Shown here piece after piece: positions 14,029 to 20,289 of a DNA stretch of 20,289 bases. Source of the DNA: CABRXV01 sp900754955 (lineage in GTDB: Bacteria; Actinomycetota; Coriobacteriia; Coriobacteriales; Eggerthellaceae). The DNA lies in NCBI GenBank assembly GCA_902475005.1, contig CABRXV010000035.1, positions 1-20,289 on the forward strand. The letters run 5' to 3'. The stretch's first letter is position 1, and each line of letters opens with the position of its first letter. A model generated the notes under the pieces. The model made no database searches. It saw only the letters and a program-made list of their open reading frames with translations, and was not told the DNA's origin. The translations under genes and the position numbers were made by a program.

Positions 14029-16791
14029 CTATTCGATCGTCTCGCGCCGCACGAGCACGCGCGCGATCTCCTCGAGGTTGAGCTCGCAGCCGATGCCCGC
14101 CTCGTACCCCGTTCCGTTGAGCAGAACGTAGCCGCGCGTCGACACGTAGGGCGGCTTGGCGATGTCGGCGTCAAAGTAGCGGCTCGGCGTCGACACGTCA
14201 CCCGGCATGACGACGCCCGGCAGCGTCTCGAATGCGGCATGAACGCGCTTCGAAATGCCCGCATCGTACATGCCGCCTATCCACACCTCGCGCCCGCGCG
14301 CCTGCGCATGCGCGATGAAGCGCAGCGTCCAGGTGATGCTTCCGAGCTTCGAGAGTTTCACGTTGATGCAGCGCAGATCGCGGAATCCGAGGATGCGGTC
14401 GGCGGAAGCGATGTCGTCGTACGACTCGTCGACGCAGATCGGCGTGGAAAGCGTGCGCTGCAGGCGCGCGAGCCGCGCGAGCGCATCGCTTCCGCCCGCA
14501 AAACCGGGGTGGCGCACGTCAAGCGGCTCCTCGATCCAGCCGATGCCGAGCGCGTCGTAGGCGCGCAGCTCGTCGAGGTCGGCGTCGCCGAAGCTCTGAT
14601 TCGCATCGAGCGTGATCAGAAGGCTCGGGAACGCCTCGCGCACCGCGCGTACGGCGGCAAGCCCCTGACCGGGGGCGATCTTCATCTTCACGCGGCGATA
14701 CCCGGCGCGCACCGCCGCTGCAGCCTGCTCAACCGCCACAGCGGGCGCCGCGATGCCCACGACCGCCCCCGCGGGAACGAGCGCGCTGGCGCCGCGCGTC
14801 GACGCTGCACGCTCCAAGCCCGCCGACAGGCGCAGACCCTCCTCGGCGCACAGGCGCTCGTACTCCTCGTTCAACAGCGCCCAGAGCGGCCGCCCCTCGA
14901 TGCGCCCGTACAGATCCCACAGCGCCATCTCGAGCGCGCTCGTCGCCATCGCGTGGCCCCTCAGCCCGCCGACGCGCTCGAACGACGCCGCCACCTCGCG
15001 CGGATGGGCGTACACCGTGCCGCGCAGCACAGGGATGAGCGTCTGCTTCATGAACCGCACCGACTCGTCGAGCGTCTCGGGCAGGTACCAGTCGGTGTCG
15101 AACGCCACGCATTCGCCGAGGCCCACGCGCCCCGCGTGATCGACGACTTCGACGATCACGAGATCGCGGTGCGTGAGCGTCTTCTGCGCCGTCTTGAACG
15201 GCGTGCGGAACGGAAGGCGCACCCGATGAAGCACCACCTTGCGCACCGCCAGACGCTTCTCGTAGAGCTCCTGCACGGCGGCACGGTCGATCTTGCCGAT
15301 CCCCTTACGAGGAAGACGGTCGACCACCATCACATCGTCGGGGGTCGTCAGCTTCGAGAGCGCACCCCGCACCCCGCGCAGCACGTCCGCCGCGCTCAGG
15401 TCGGACTTCGAGCGCTCGACCACGGCGACGGGGCGCCGACCCCACGTGGAATGCGGCACGCCGAACACGAACGCATCGCCGACGCCGGGAACGCGGCGGA
15501 TCGCGTTGGCGATTTCAACCGGGTAGATGTTCTCGCCACCCGACACGAACATGTCGGCCGTGCGCTCTTTGAGATAGATGCGGCTTCCGCGCAGCGCAGC
15601 GGTGTCGCCCGTGAGGAAGAACCCGTCGACCGTGAACGCAGCACGCGCGTTGAGATAGCCGTCGAACACGCCCGGTCCCTTGACGGCGAGGCGGCCGAAA
15701 CCGTCGGCCCCGGGGTCGACGATGCGCACGGCGTAGCCGGGCAAAAGCTCGAGCCCACCGTCAAAAGAGCTTGTGACCTCGGCGTTCGCAATCTGACTCG
15801 CCGTCTCGGTCATGCCGTAGCTCGCAAACACGTGCGCGCGCAGGTCAAGCGCGTCGTCAAGCGTCTGCAGGTTGAGCGGACCGCCGCCGATCAGGATGCA
15901 CTGGTAGCGTGCAAGACGGCTCGGACCCTCGCTGCGTCGACGCGACGCGCGCTCGGCCTCGACGGCAATCAGGTCGCGCAGCATCTTATCGACCACGGCG
16001 ATGTGCGTGACGCGGCGCTTCTCCACATCGTGGAGCACACGCTCGGCGTCGAAACGCTCGTACAGGCGGAACGGCGAGCGATTCGTCACCGACCGCACGA
16101 TCACCTGCAGGCCGCCCACGTGGTACAACGGCAGAACCGCCTGCCATGCGCCCTCGCCGAACGCGTTCAGCACGCGGTTCGACGAAGCGGCTGATGCGAC
16201 GAGGCGCGCCCACGACAGCCCCACCGCCTTGGGGTGCCCCGTGGTTCCCGAGGTGAACATCACCACGGCGCGCGTGTCGGGATCGAACAGGTGCGCCTCG
16301 CGCTCGACGAAATGCACGGTGTCCTCGATCGCATCCTGCCGCGCACCCATGATGGCGTGGTCGCGGCTCGGCGACCCGTACACGCCCTCGATGACCGTGG
16401 CCTCGTCGACGAACGACAGGCGTACGTCGCCGAACAGCTTGCCGAGACGGCGCTCGTCGATCGTAAACGCGACGCGCACGCCACCGCGCTCGAGCCCCAT
16501 CAGGCGCTTGGTCTTCTCGCCCTCGGAGAGACGCTGGTTGAGCGTCACAAGCGTGAACGAACCGTAAGCGGCAGCGAGGATGAGAAAGACGTATTCGGGG
16601 CAGTTGGGCAGATCGACGACGACGTAATCCCCCGCACGGACGTTGAGCGTGCGCAGGCGACGGGCAACCGCCGCGGCGGCAAGGCGCGCCTGGCGATACG
16701 TGTACGTCACCTCCATGCCCTTCGCATCGACGAAGGTGAAGAACGCCCGGTTGGGATATGTTCTAGCCATGCTCTCGAATACGTCAATCAT
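14029..16791 (-). CDS. menE-menC: Fused o-succinylbenzoate-CoA ligase / o-succinylbenzoate synthase (MenE-MenC)
   Basis: A single 920-residue frame joins two menaquinone enzymes. Residues 1-~510 are an acyl-adenylating MenE: P-loop-like TSGTTG 180-185, YGMTET 325-330, LTGD near 393, GGENIYP 418-424 and the catalytic-lysine region GIGKIDR ending the domain (K500). Residues ~517-920 are an enolase-superfamily MenC: KMK 702-704, D729 (LDANQ), E754/E755 (IEEP), D788 (VDES), K812/K815 (NVKLSK) and GGM 839-841. MenC makes o-succinylbenzoate from SHCHC; MenE turns it into the CoA thioester used by MenB. The linker is almost absent. MenC has an alanine-rich insertion near 660-695. ATG 16791 has no good ribosome site. 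All catalytic signatures of both halves are intact. Confidence 0.93.
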   Translation of the reverse strand: MIDVFESMARTYPNRAFFTFVDAKGMEVTYTYRQARLAAAAVARRLRTLNVRAGDYVVVDLPNCPEYVFLILAAAYGSFTLVTLNQRLSEGEKTKRLMGLERGGVRVAFTIDERRLGKLFGDVRLSFVDEATVIEGVYGSPSRDHAIMGARQDAIEDTVHFVEREAHLFDPDTRAVVMFTSGTTGHPKAVGLSWARLVASAASSNRVLNAFGEGAWQAVLPLYHVGGLQVIVRSVTNRSPFRLYERFDAERVLHDVEKRRVTHIAVVDKMLRDLIAVEAERASRRRSEGPSRLARYQCILIGGGPLNLQTLDDALDLRAHVFASYGMTETASQIANAEVTSSFDGGLELLPGYAVRIVDPGADGFGRLAVKGPGVFDGYLNARAAFTVDGFFLTGDTAALRGSRIYLKERTADMFVSGGENIYPVEIANAIRRVPGVGDAFVFGVPHSTWGRRPVAVVERSKSDLSAADVLRGVRGALSKLTTPDDVMVVDRLPRKGIGKIDRAAVQELYEKRLAVRKVVLHRVRLPFRTPFKTAQKTLTHRDLVIVEVVDHAGRVGLGECVAFDTDWYLPETLDESVRFMKQTLIPVLRGTVYAHPREVAASFERVGGLRGHAMATSALEMALWDLYGRIEGRPLWALLNEEYERLCAEEGLRLSAGLERAASTRGASALVPAGAVVGIAAPAVAVEQAAAAVRAGYRRVKMKIAPGQGLAAVRAVREAFPSLLITLDANQSFGDADLDELRAYDALGIGWIEEPLDVRHPGFAGGSDALARLARLQRTLSTPICVDESYDDIASADRILGFRDLRCINVKLSKLGSITWTLRFIAHAQARGREVWIGGMYDAGISKRVHAAFETLPGVVMPGDVSTPSRYFDADIAKPPYVSTRGYVLLNGTGYEAGIGCELNLEEIARVLVRRETIE

Positions 16792-16898
16792 CTGCTGTCA
16801 TGCATCTCGCTCTCGAAAACTCGCGCGCTGCACGCATGCGAAAGGCGAGCCCAACGCCGAAAGGCTTTACGGCGCCGAACCGTCTTCCGCGCTGGCGC

Positions 16899-17738
16899 CT
16901 AGGGAAACTTCGGGAACTGGGTGAAGTCGGGAGCGCGCTTCTCCTTGAAGGCGTCGCGCCCCTCCTTCGCCTCGTCGGTGGTGTAGTAGAGCAGCGTTGC
17001 GTCGCCGGCAAGCTGCTGAATGCCCGCAAGGCCGTCGGTGGCCGCGTTGAACGACGCCTTCATGAAGCGCAGCGCCGTGGGACTGAACTGGAGCATCTCG
17101 TGTGCCCAGGCGACGCATTCCGCCTCGAGCTCGTCGAAGGGAACCACCTTGTTCACGAGCCCCATCTCGAGCGCCTCGGCAGCCGTGTACTGACGGCATA
17201 GGTACCAGATCTCGCGCGCCTTCTTCTGGCCCACGATGTTGGCGAGGTAGCCCGCGCCGTAGCCCGCGTCGAAGCTGCCCACCTTGGGGCCCGTCTGTCC
17301 GAACTTGGCCGTGTCGGCCGCAATGGAGAGGTCGCACAGGATGTGGAGCACGTGCCCGCCGCCGATGGCGTAGCCGTTCACCATGGCGATGACGGGCTTG
17401 GGCACCACGCGGATGAGCCGCTGGAGGTCGAGCACGTTGAGACGCGGGATGGAGTCCTCGCCCACGTAACCGCCGTTGCCGCGGATTTTCTGATCGCCGC
17501 CCGAGCAGAACGCCTCGTCCTCGTGGCGACCGCCGTGGTTGGCGCCCGTCAGAATGATGACGCCGATCTCCGCATCGTCGCGCGCGACGGTGAACGCGTC
17601 GTACATCTCGTTGACCGTCAGCGGCGTGAACGCGTTGCGGCGCTCGGGTCGGTTGATGGTGATCTTGGCAATGCCGCCGCATGTCTCGTAGATGATCTCG
17701 CGGTACTGCTTGCCCGGCTTCCACTGAATGTCGCTCAT
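16899..17738 (-). CDS. menB: 1,4-dihydroxy-2-naphthoyl-CoA synthase
   Basis: A 279-residue crotonase-fold enzyme that closes the second ring of o-succinylbenzoyl-CoA to give DHNA-CoA. It is very close to known MenB proteins: ITINRPERRNAF 27-38, CSGGDQKIRG 78-87, LNVLDLQRLIR 100-110, GYAIGGGHVLHILCDLSIAAD 122-142 (oxyanion-hole region), GQTGPKVGSFDAGYG 147-161, and GQKKAREIWYLCRQY 170-184. I chose ATG 17738 (MSDIQWKPG) because AAGGGG lies five bases upstream. An upstream in-frame start would add 39 unrelated residues. It precedes the MenE-MenC fusion gene by 107 bases on the same strand. Confidence 0.98.
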   Translation of the reverse strand: MSDIQWKPGKQYREIIYETCGGIAKITINRPERRNAFTPLTVNEMYDAFTVARDDAEIGVIILTGANHGGRHEDEAFCSGGDQKIRGNGGYVGEDSIPRLNVLDLQRLIRVVPKPVIAMVNGYAIGGGHVLHILCDLSIAADTAKFGQTGPKVGSFDAGYGAGYLANIVGQKKAREIWYLCRQYTAAEALEMGLVNKVVPFDELEAECVAWAHEMLQFSPTALRFMKASFNAATDGLAGIQQLAGDATLLYYTTDEAKEGRDAFKEKRAPDFTQFPKFP

Positions 17739-18051
17739 AGACGCCCCTTGGTATTTCGGTGCCGGCACGCGCCTATCCCCGCTCGGAAGCGGTCGCGCAT
17801 GCGCGGATGAACAATGTCGTGGTTGGGAGCGGCATGCAGGGACGTGCGGAAACACGCCTGCACGATGCTGTGGTATATAGTACCGCTCCAGCGCGTTTTT
17901 ATCGATTGCCGCAACGCGCCAGAAACGAGTTCAACGACTTTTCATCCCATTTTCACAACTGCACGGCGGGAACTATGCATGCAGGCGCGGCGGAAGGACA
18001 CCGACGGACGGCGGCCGCGCTGCGCCTGCGGTAGTGCGGCCGGTGGGTGCG
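17739..18051 (-). other. Gene-free interval between menH and menB
   Basis: The interval is 313 bases with no convincing open frame. On the minus strand an A+T-richer stretch (about 17880-17960) could hold a menB promoter: TACTAT lies at about 17879-17884, beside a small GGTA/TACC dyad (17872-17884), but no well-spaced -35 is evident. No intrinsic terminator with a T-run follows menH, so read-through from menD-menH into menB remains possible. Confidence 0.4.
17744..17749 (-). promoter_or_regulatory. Ribosome binding site deciding the menB start
   Basis: AAGGGG on the minus strand is five bases from ATG 17738, a near-ideal spacing. It rules against the longer frame beginning near 17855. Confidence 0.75.
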
Positions 18052-18939
18052 TCAGCGCGTAGTTGGCGGGACGGACTGCGCGGCAACCTGCAGGAGCGCA
18101 TCCGCAAACGCCGCAGGCTGCTCGAGGTGCACGTTGTGGCCCGCATCGGGAACGATGACGACCTCCACGCCCGGCACGACCCGCTCGACAAGGTGCGCCG
18201 TCTTCACGTACTTTCCGTCGAGCGCACCCGCCACGTATCGCACGGGCACGCCCGTGCGCGTCCACAGGTCGAGGCACAGGGTCGCATGCGCACTCCACCC
18301 CTGGCGATGCTGGCCCCACCCGTCGAGCTCGAGCACAAGCTCGTCGATGCTGGCGCTCTCCCGCTCGGCACGCACGCGCTCGCGCACGGTGTCGGGGAGC
18401 GCCTTCTGTGTGGCGAACAGCGGCAGCTCCGCCCAGGCGCGCATGAAGCGCTCGACGCCCTGTGCACGCACGTCGGCGCACCACGCGGCATTGCGCGCGG
18501 TAAGCGCCGCCCGTTCGGCCTCGTCGGCAGGCCCGAGGCCCGCGCTTTCGAGCACGATGCCCGCAAGCGGAAGGTCTTCGGGCAGCGTGGTGCTCACGAG
18601 TTCCGCGACGAGCCGGCCGCCCATGGAATAGCCCACGAGCAGCGGAGCCGCACCTTCGCGCTCCGCCACCTCGCGCACGTAGGAAGCCAACGCCGTGCAG
18701 GCGAGAGGGAACGCCCCGTCGGCACCCCGCAAAGTCGTGCCCAGACAGGCGACCTCGCCGCGTTCGCCACGCCGTACCAGATCAGGCGCGTACACGGCAT
18801 GGCCCGCCGCGCAAAGCCGTGCCGCAATGTCGTCCCACGACGCGCCGCGCTGCCCGAAGCCGTGCAGCAGCACGAAAGGCGCGGGGACGGCGGCAGATGC
18901 GCACACGACACCCTTTTCTCCAGCTGTTTTCGCATCCAT
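18052..18939 (-). CDS. menH: 2-succinyl-6-hydroxy-2,4-cyclohexadiene-1-carboxylate synthase (alpha/beta hydrolase MenH)
   Basis: A 295-residue alpha/beta hydrolase that removes pyruvate from SEPHCHC to give SHCHC. Visible are the oxyanion-hole motif LLHGFGQRG near residue 25, the nucleophile elbow GYSMGGR (S105), the acid in AGALDGKY (D241) and the base in DAGHNVHLE (H268). All fit MenH, and the location directly after menD makes the assignment firmer than sequence alone. I prefer ATG 18939 because AGGTGG (18945-18950) lies five bases upstream. A GTG at 18948 would add three residues and abut the menD stop exactly. Either way the ribosome site overlaps the menD stop, implying coupled translation. 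At about 295 residues it is longer than the E. coli enzyme (252). Confidence 0.88.
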   Translation of the reverse strand: MDAKTAGEKGVVCASAAVPAPFVLLHGFGQRGASWDDIAARLCAAGHAVYAPDLVRRGERGEVACLGTTLRGADGAFPLACTALASYVREVAEREGAAPLLVGYSMGGRLVAELVSTTLPEDLPLAGIVLESAGLGPADEAERAALTARNAAWCADVRAQGVERFMRAWAELPLFATQKALPDTVRERVRAERESASIDELVLELDGWGQHRQGWSAHATLCLDLWTRTGVPVRYVAGALDGKYVKTAHLVERVVPGVEVVIVPDAGHNVHLEQPAAFADALLQVAAQSVPPTTR

Positions 18940-18948
18940 GCGCGCCAC

Positions 18949-20289
18949 CTAGTTCCAGTAGGCGCCGTAGCGGCTCTTCACACCCCGCAGCGGCACACGC
19001 ACCTCGATGAGGCTGATGCCTGGGACGCAGAGCCGCTGACGGTAGTGCCGCACGAATTCCTCGACGCTCGCTGCGCGCCGGTACGGCACGTGGAACGCCG
19101 CCGCTGCGCTGGCGAAATCGACGTTTTGCGGCGCGAGAAAGAGACGCTCGAAATACGCCTCGTCGGACGCCTGCGGCAGCATGTCGAAGATCGCGCCGCC
19201 GTCGTTGTTGAGCAGCACGATGACCACCGTCGGCGCGTCGGGCTGCGCGACGAGCATCTCGTGCTGGAGCGCAAGCGCCCCAATGTCATGCTGCAGGGTG
19301 AAGTCGCCCGTGATGAAGGTGGTCTGCTTGAAGTGCTGAGCCGCGCCGATCGCCGTGGACACCGTGCCGTCGATGCCGTTCTGCCCGCGGTTGCCGAGCA
19401 CGCACAGCGCGCGGCCGCCTGCGCCGTAGAACGTGTCGACAGCGCGCACCGCCATCGAGTTCGCCACGAACAGGCACGATCCCGCGGGAGCGTTGTCGAG
19501 CACCGCGCTCACGTACGCACCCTCGAATGCGTCCGCGTCTTCCGCGGCGGTCACCGCACGCGCACGGGAACGCGCCGCCGCGTTGCGAGCGGCCCATTCT
19601 TCGAAGAAGGCCGCTTGGTCCCCGGATGCAGGCGCGGGCGCCTGCGCAAGCGAGCGCACGAACTCGAGCGGCGTCGCGGCCACGAACACGTCGGTTGCCG
19701 CGTTGAAATCGCGCGTCTGCTCGACGTCGACCACGATGCTCGCGAAGGGTTCGCCGCCCTGCGCCGCCGCATCGTGGAGTGCTCCCACCGCGAGGGAGAC
19801 GCGCTTCGACACGGGATAACGCCCGAAGCGGATCACCGCGCGCGGAAGCGGGCAATCGTCGTGCGCAAGCGCCGCATCGTACGCGTCGATGATCGCCGCA
19901 TCCTCGACCGAGCGCAGCCCCGAAAGCGGATCGGCGAGAACAGGCAGACGCCAGGCGTGCGCCCACGCCGCAACCTCCTGCGCCTCGGCGTACGTGGAGC
20001 ACGTGCCCTCGCCCGCCAGCACGAGCGTGCGACGGTCGCTCAGAAGCGCACGCAGCTCCTCGACGGCGCTCGCATCGAGGGTTCTGCGCGGAGCCACGAT
20101 CGGCCGCATTGTCGGCAACACCGCAGCCCGCGCCACGGCGAAGGCATCCTCGGCACTGCCGTACGTCGCGGTGTGCGCGCACGCATCCGCCCCCGCGAAG
20201 TCGGACTTGAGGGGCTCCTCGAACGGGAAGTTCACGTGAACGGGGCCTGCCGCCCACGCACACGCGCGCGAGGCGACCTGCGGGCCGCC
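18949..20289 (-). CDS. menD: SEPHCHC synthase (menaquinone-specific, ThDP-dependent), 5' end outside window
   Basis: 446 residues are visible and the frame stays open to the window edge; roughly the first 150 residues, including the N-terminal pyrimidine domain with the catalytic glutamate, are missing. The visible part starts just before AGPVHVNFPFEEPL, the end of that domain in MenD. It continues through the central domain and into the C-terminal pyrophosphate domain, with GNRGQNGIDGTVSTAIGAA (about 19340-19400) and the ThDP/Mg motif GDFT...NNDGG (about 19195-19310). MenD adds the succinyl semialdehyde unit from 2-oxoglutarate to isochorismate, the first committed step. A GTG at 20235 is internal to conserved sequence and not the start. 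It is the first men gene visible on this strand; menF-like genes may lie upstream. Confidence 0.96.
   Translation of the reverse strand, partial: GGPQVASRACAWAAGPVHVNFPFEEPLKSDFAGADACAHTATYGSAEDAFAVARAAVLPTMRPIVAPRRTLDASAVEELRALLSDRRTLVLAGEGTCSTYAEAQEVAAWAHAWRLPVLADPLSGLRSVEDAAIIDAYDAALAHDDCPLPRAVIRFGRYPVSKRVSLAVGALHDAAAQGGEPFASIVVDVEQTRDFNAATDVFVAATPLEFVRSLAQAPAPASGDQAAFFEEWAARNAAARSRARAVTAAEDADAFEGAYVSAVLDNAPAGSCLFVANSMAVRAVDTFYGAGGRALCVLGNRGQNGIDGTVSTAIGAAQHFKQTTFITGDFTLQHDIGALALQHEMLVAQPDAPTVVIVLLNNDGGAIFDMLPQASDEAYFERLFLAPQNVDFASAAAAFHVPYRRAASVEEFVRHYRQRLCVPGISLIEVRVPLRGVKSRYGAYWN

Noticed and set aside
14239..16194. 651-codon open frame on the plus strand antisense to the MenE-MenC gene
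   Set aside because: It mirrors a well-supported gene and is rich in R/H/A, typical of antisense frames in high-G+C DNA. No domain is recognisable.
17739..17855. 39-residue N-terminal extension of MenB
   Set aside because: It does not resemble MenB N-termini; AAGGGG is placed precisely for ATG 17738.
1..20289. CRISPR array
   Set aside because: No regularly spaced direct repeats of 24-40 bases were found; the only repeat cluster (9663-9903) is degenerate, irregular and partly inverted.

Overview
This window is chromosomal DNA from a high-G+C bacterium, most likely an anaerobic actinobacterium of the Coriobacteriia/Eggerthellaceae type (Eggerthella, Gordonibacter, Adlercreutzia and relatives). 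That placement is an inference from the G+C-rich housekeeping genes, the type I R-M plus IS3-like accessory block and the dense menaquinone cluster. It was not checked against a database.

Positions 1-8290 form a visibly less G+C-rich accessory block. It opens with the last codons and right end of an IS3-like insertion sequence, which sits inside an AlbA/RecG-like ATP-binding regulator gene and leaves only that gene's 3' part (97-551). Converging on it is a five-gene type I restriction-modification operon on the minus strand: small ribbon-helix-helix (RHH) protein, hsdM, hsdS, an unrecognised 429-residue protein with an RHH-like N-terminus and two C-x-C-x-C clusters, then hsdR. Junctions are a 4-base overlap or gaps of 1-20 bases, so the unknown gene looks like an integral member. 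A palindrome just upstream of the RHH gene could be its operator. The block ends just past the 3' end of an initiator tRNA-fMet gene (8493-8569), which has its own terminator.

Positions 8570-13900 carry chromosomal genes of mixed function: a metal-dependent amidohydrolase (+), an intergenic region with four degenerate copies of a short repeat (9663-9903), a CNNM/CorC-type membrane protein with a CBS pair (-), and a divergently transcribed DHA2-type MFS transporter with an unusual C-terminal CBS pair (+). Clear intrinsic terminators follow the CorC gene and the transporter gene.

Positions 14029-20289 hold a minus-strand menaquinone cluster: menD (cut by the window edge), menH overlapping or abutting it, menB after a 313-base gap, then one 920-codon frame that fuses MenE (o-succinylbenzoate-CoA ligase) to MenC (o-succinylbenzoate synthase). 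MenD makes SEPHCHC, MenH converts it to SHCHC, MenC dehydrates that to o-succinylbenzoate, MenE activates it with CoA and MenB closes the ring to DHNA-CoA. The window therefore covers five consecutive steps from isochorismate to DHNA-CoA.

The most unusual items are the MenE-MenC fusion, the MFS-CBS fusion next to a second CBS protein, and the unknown gene embedded in the R-M operon.
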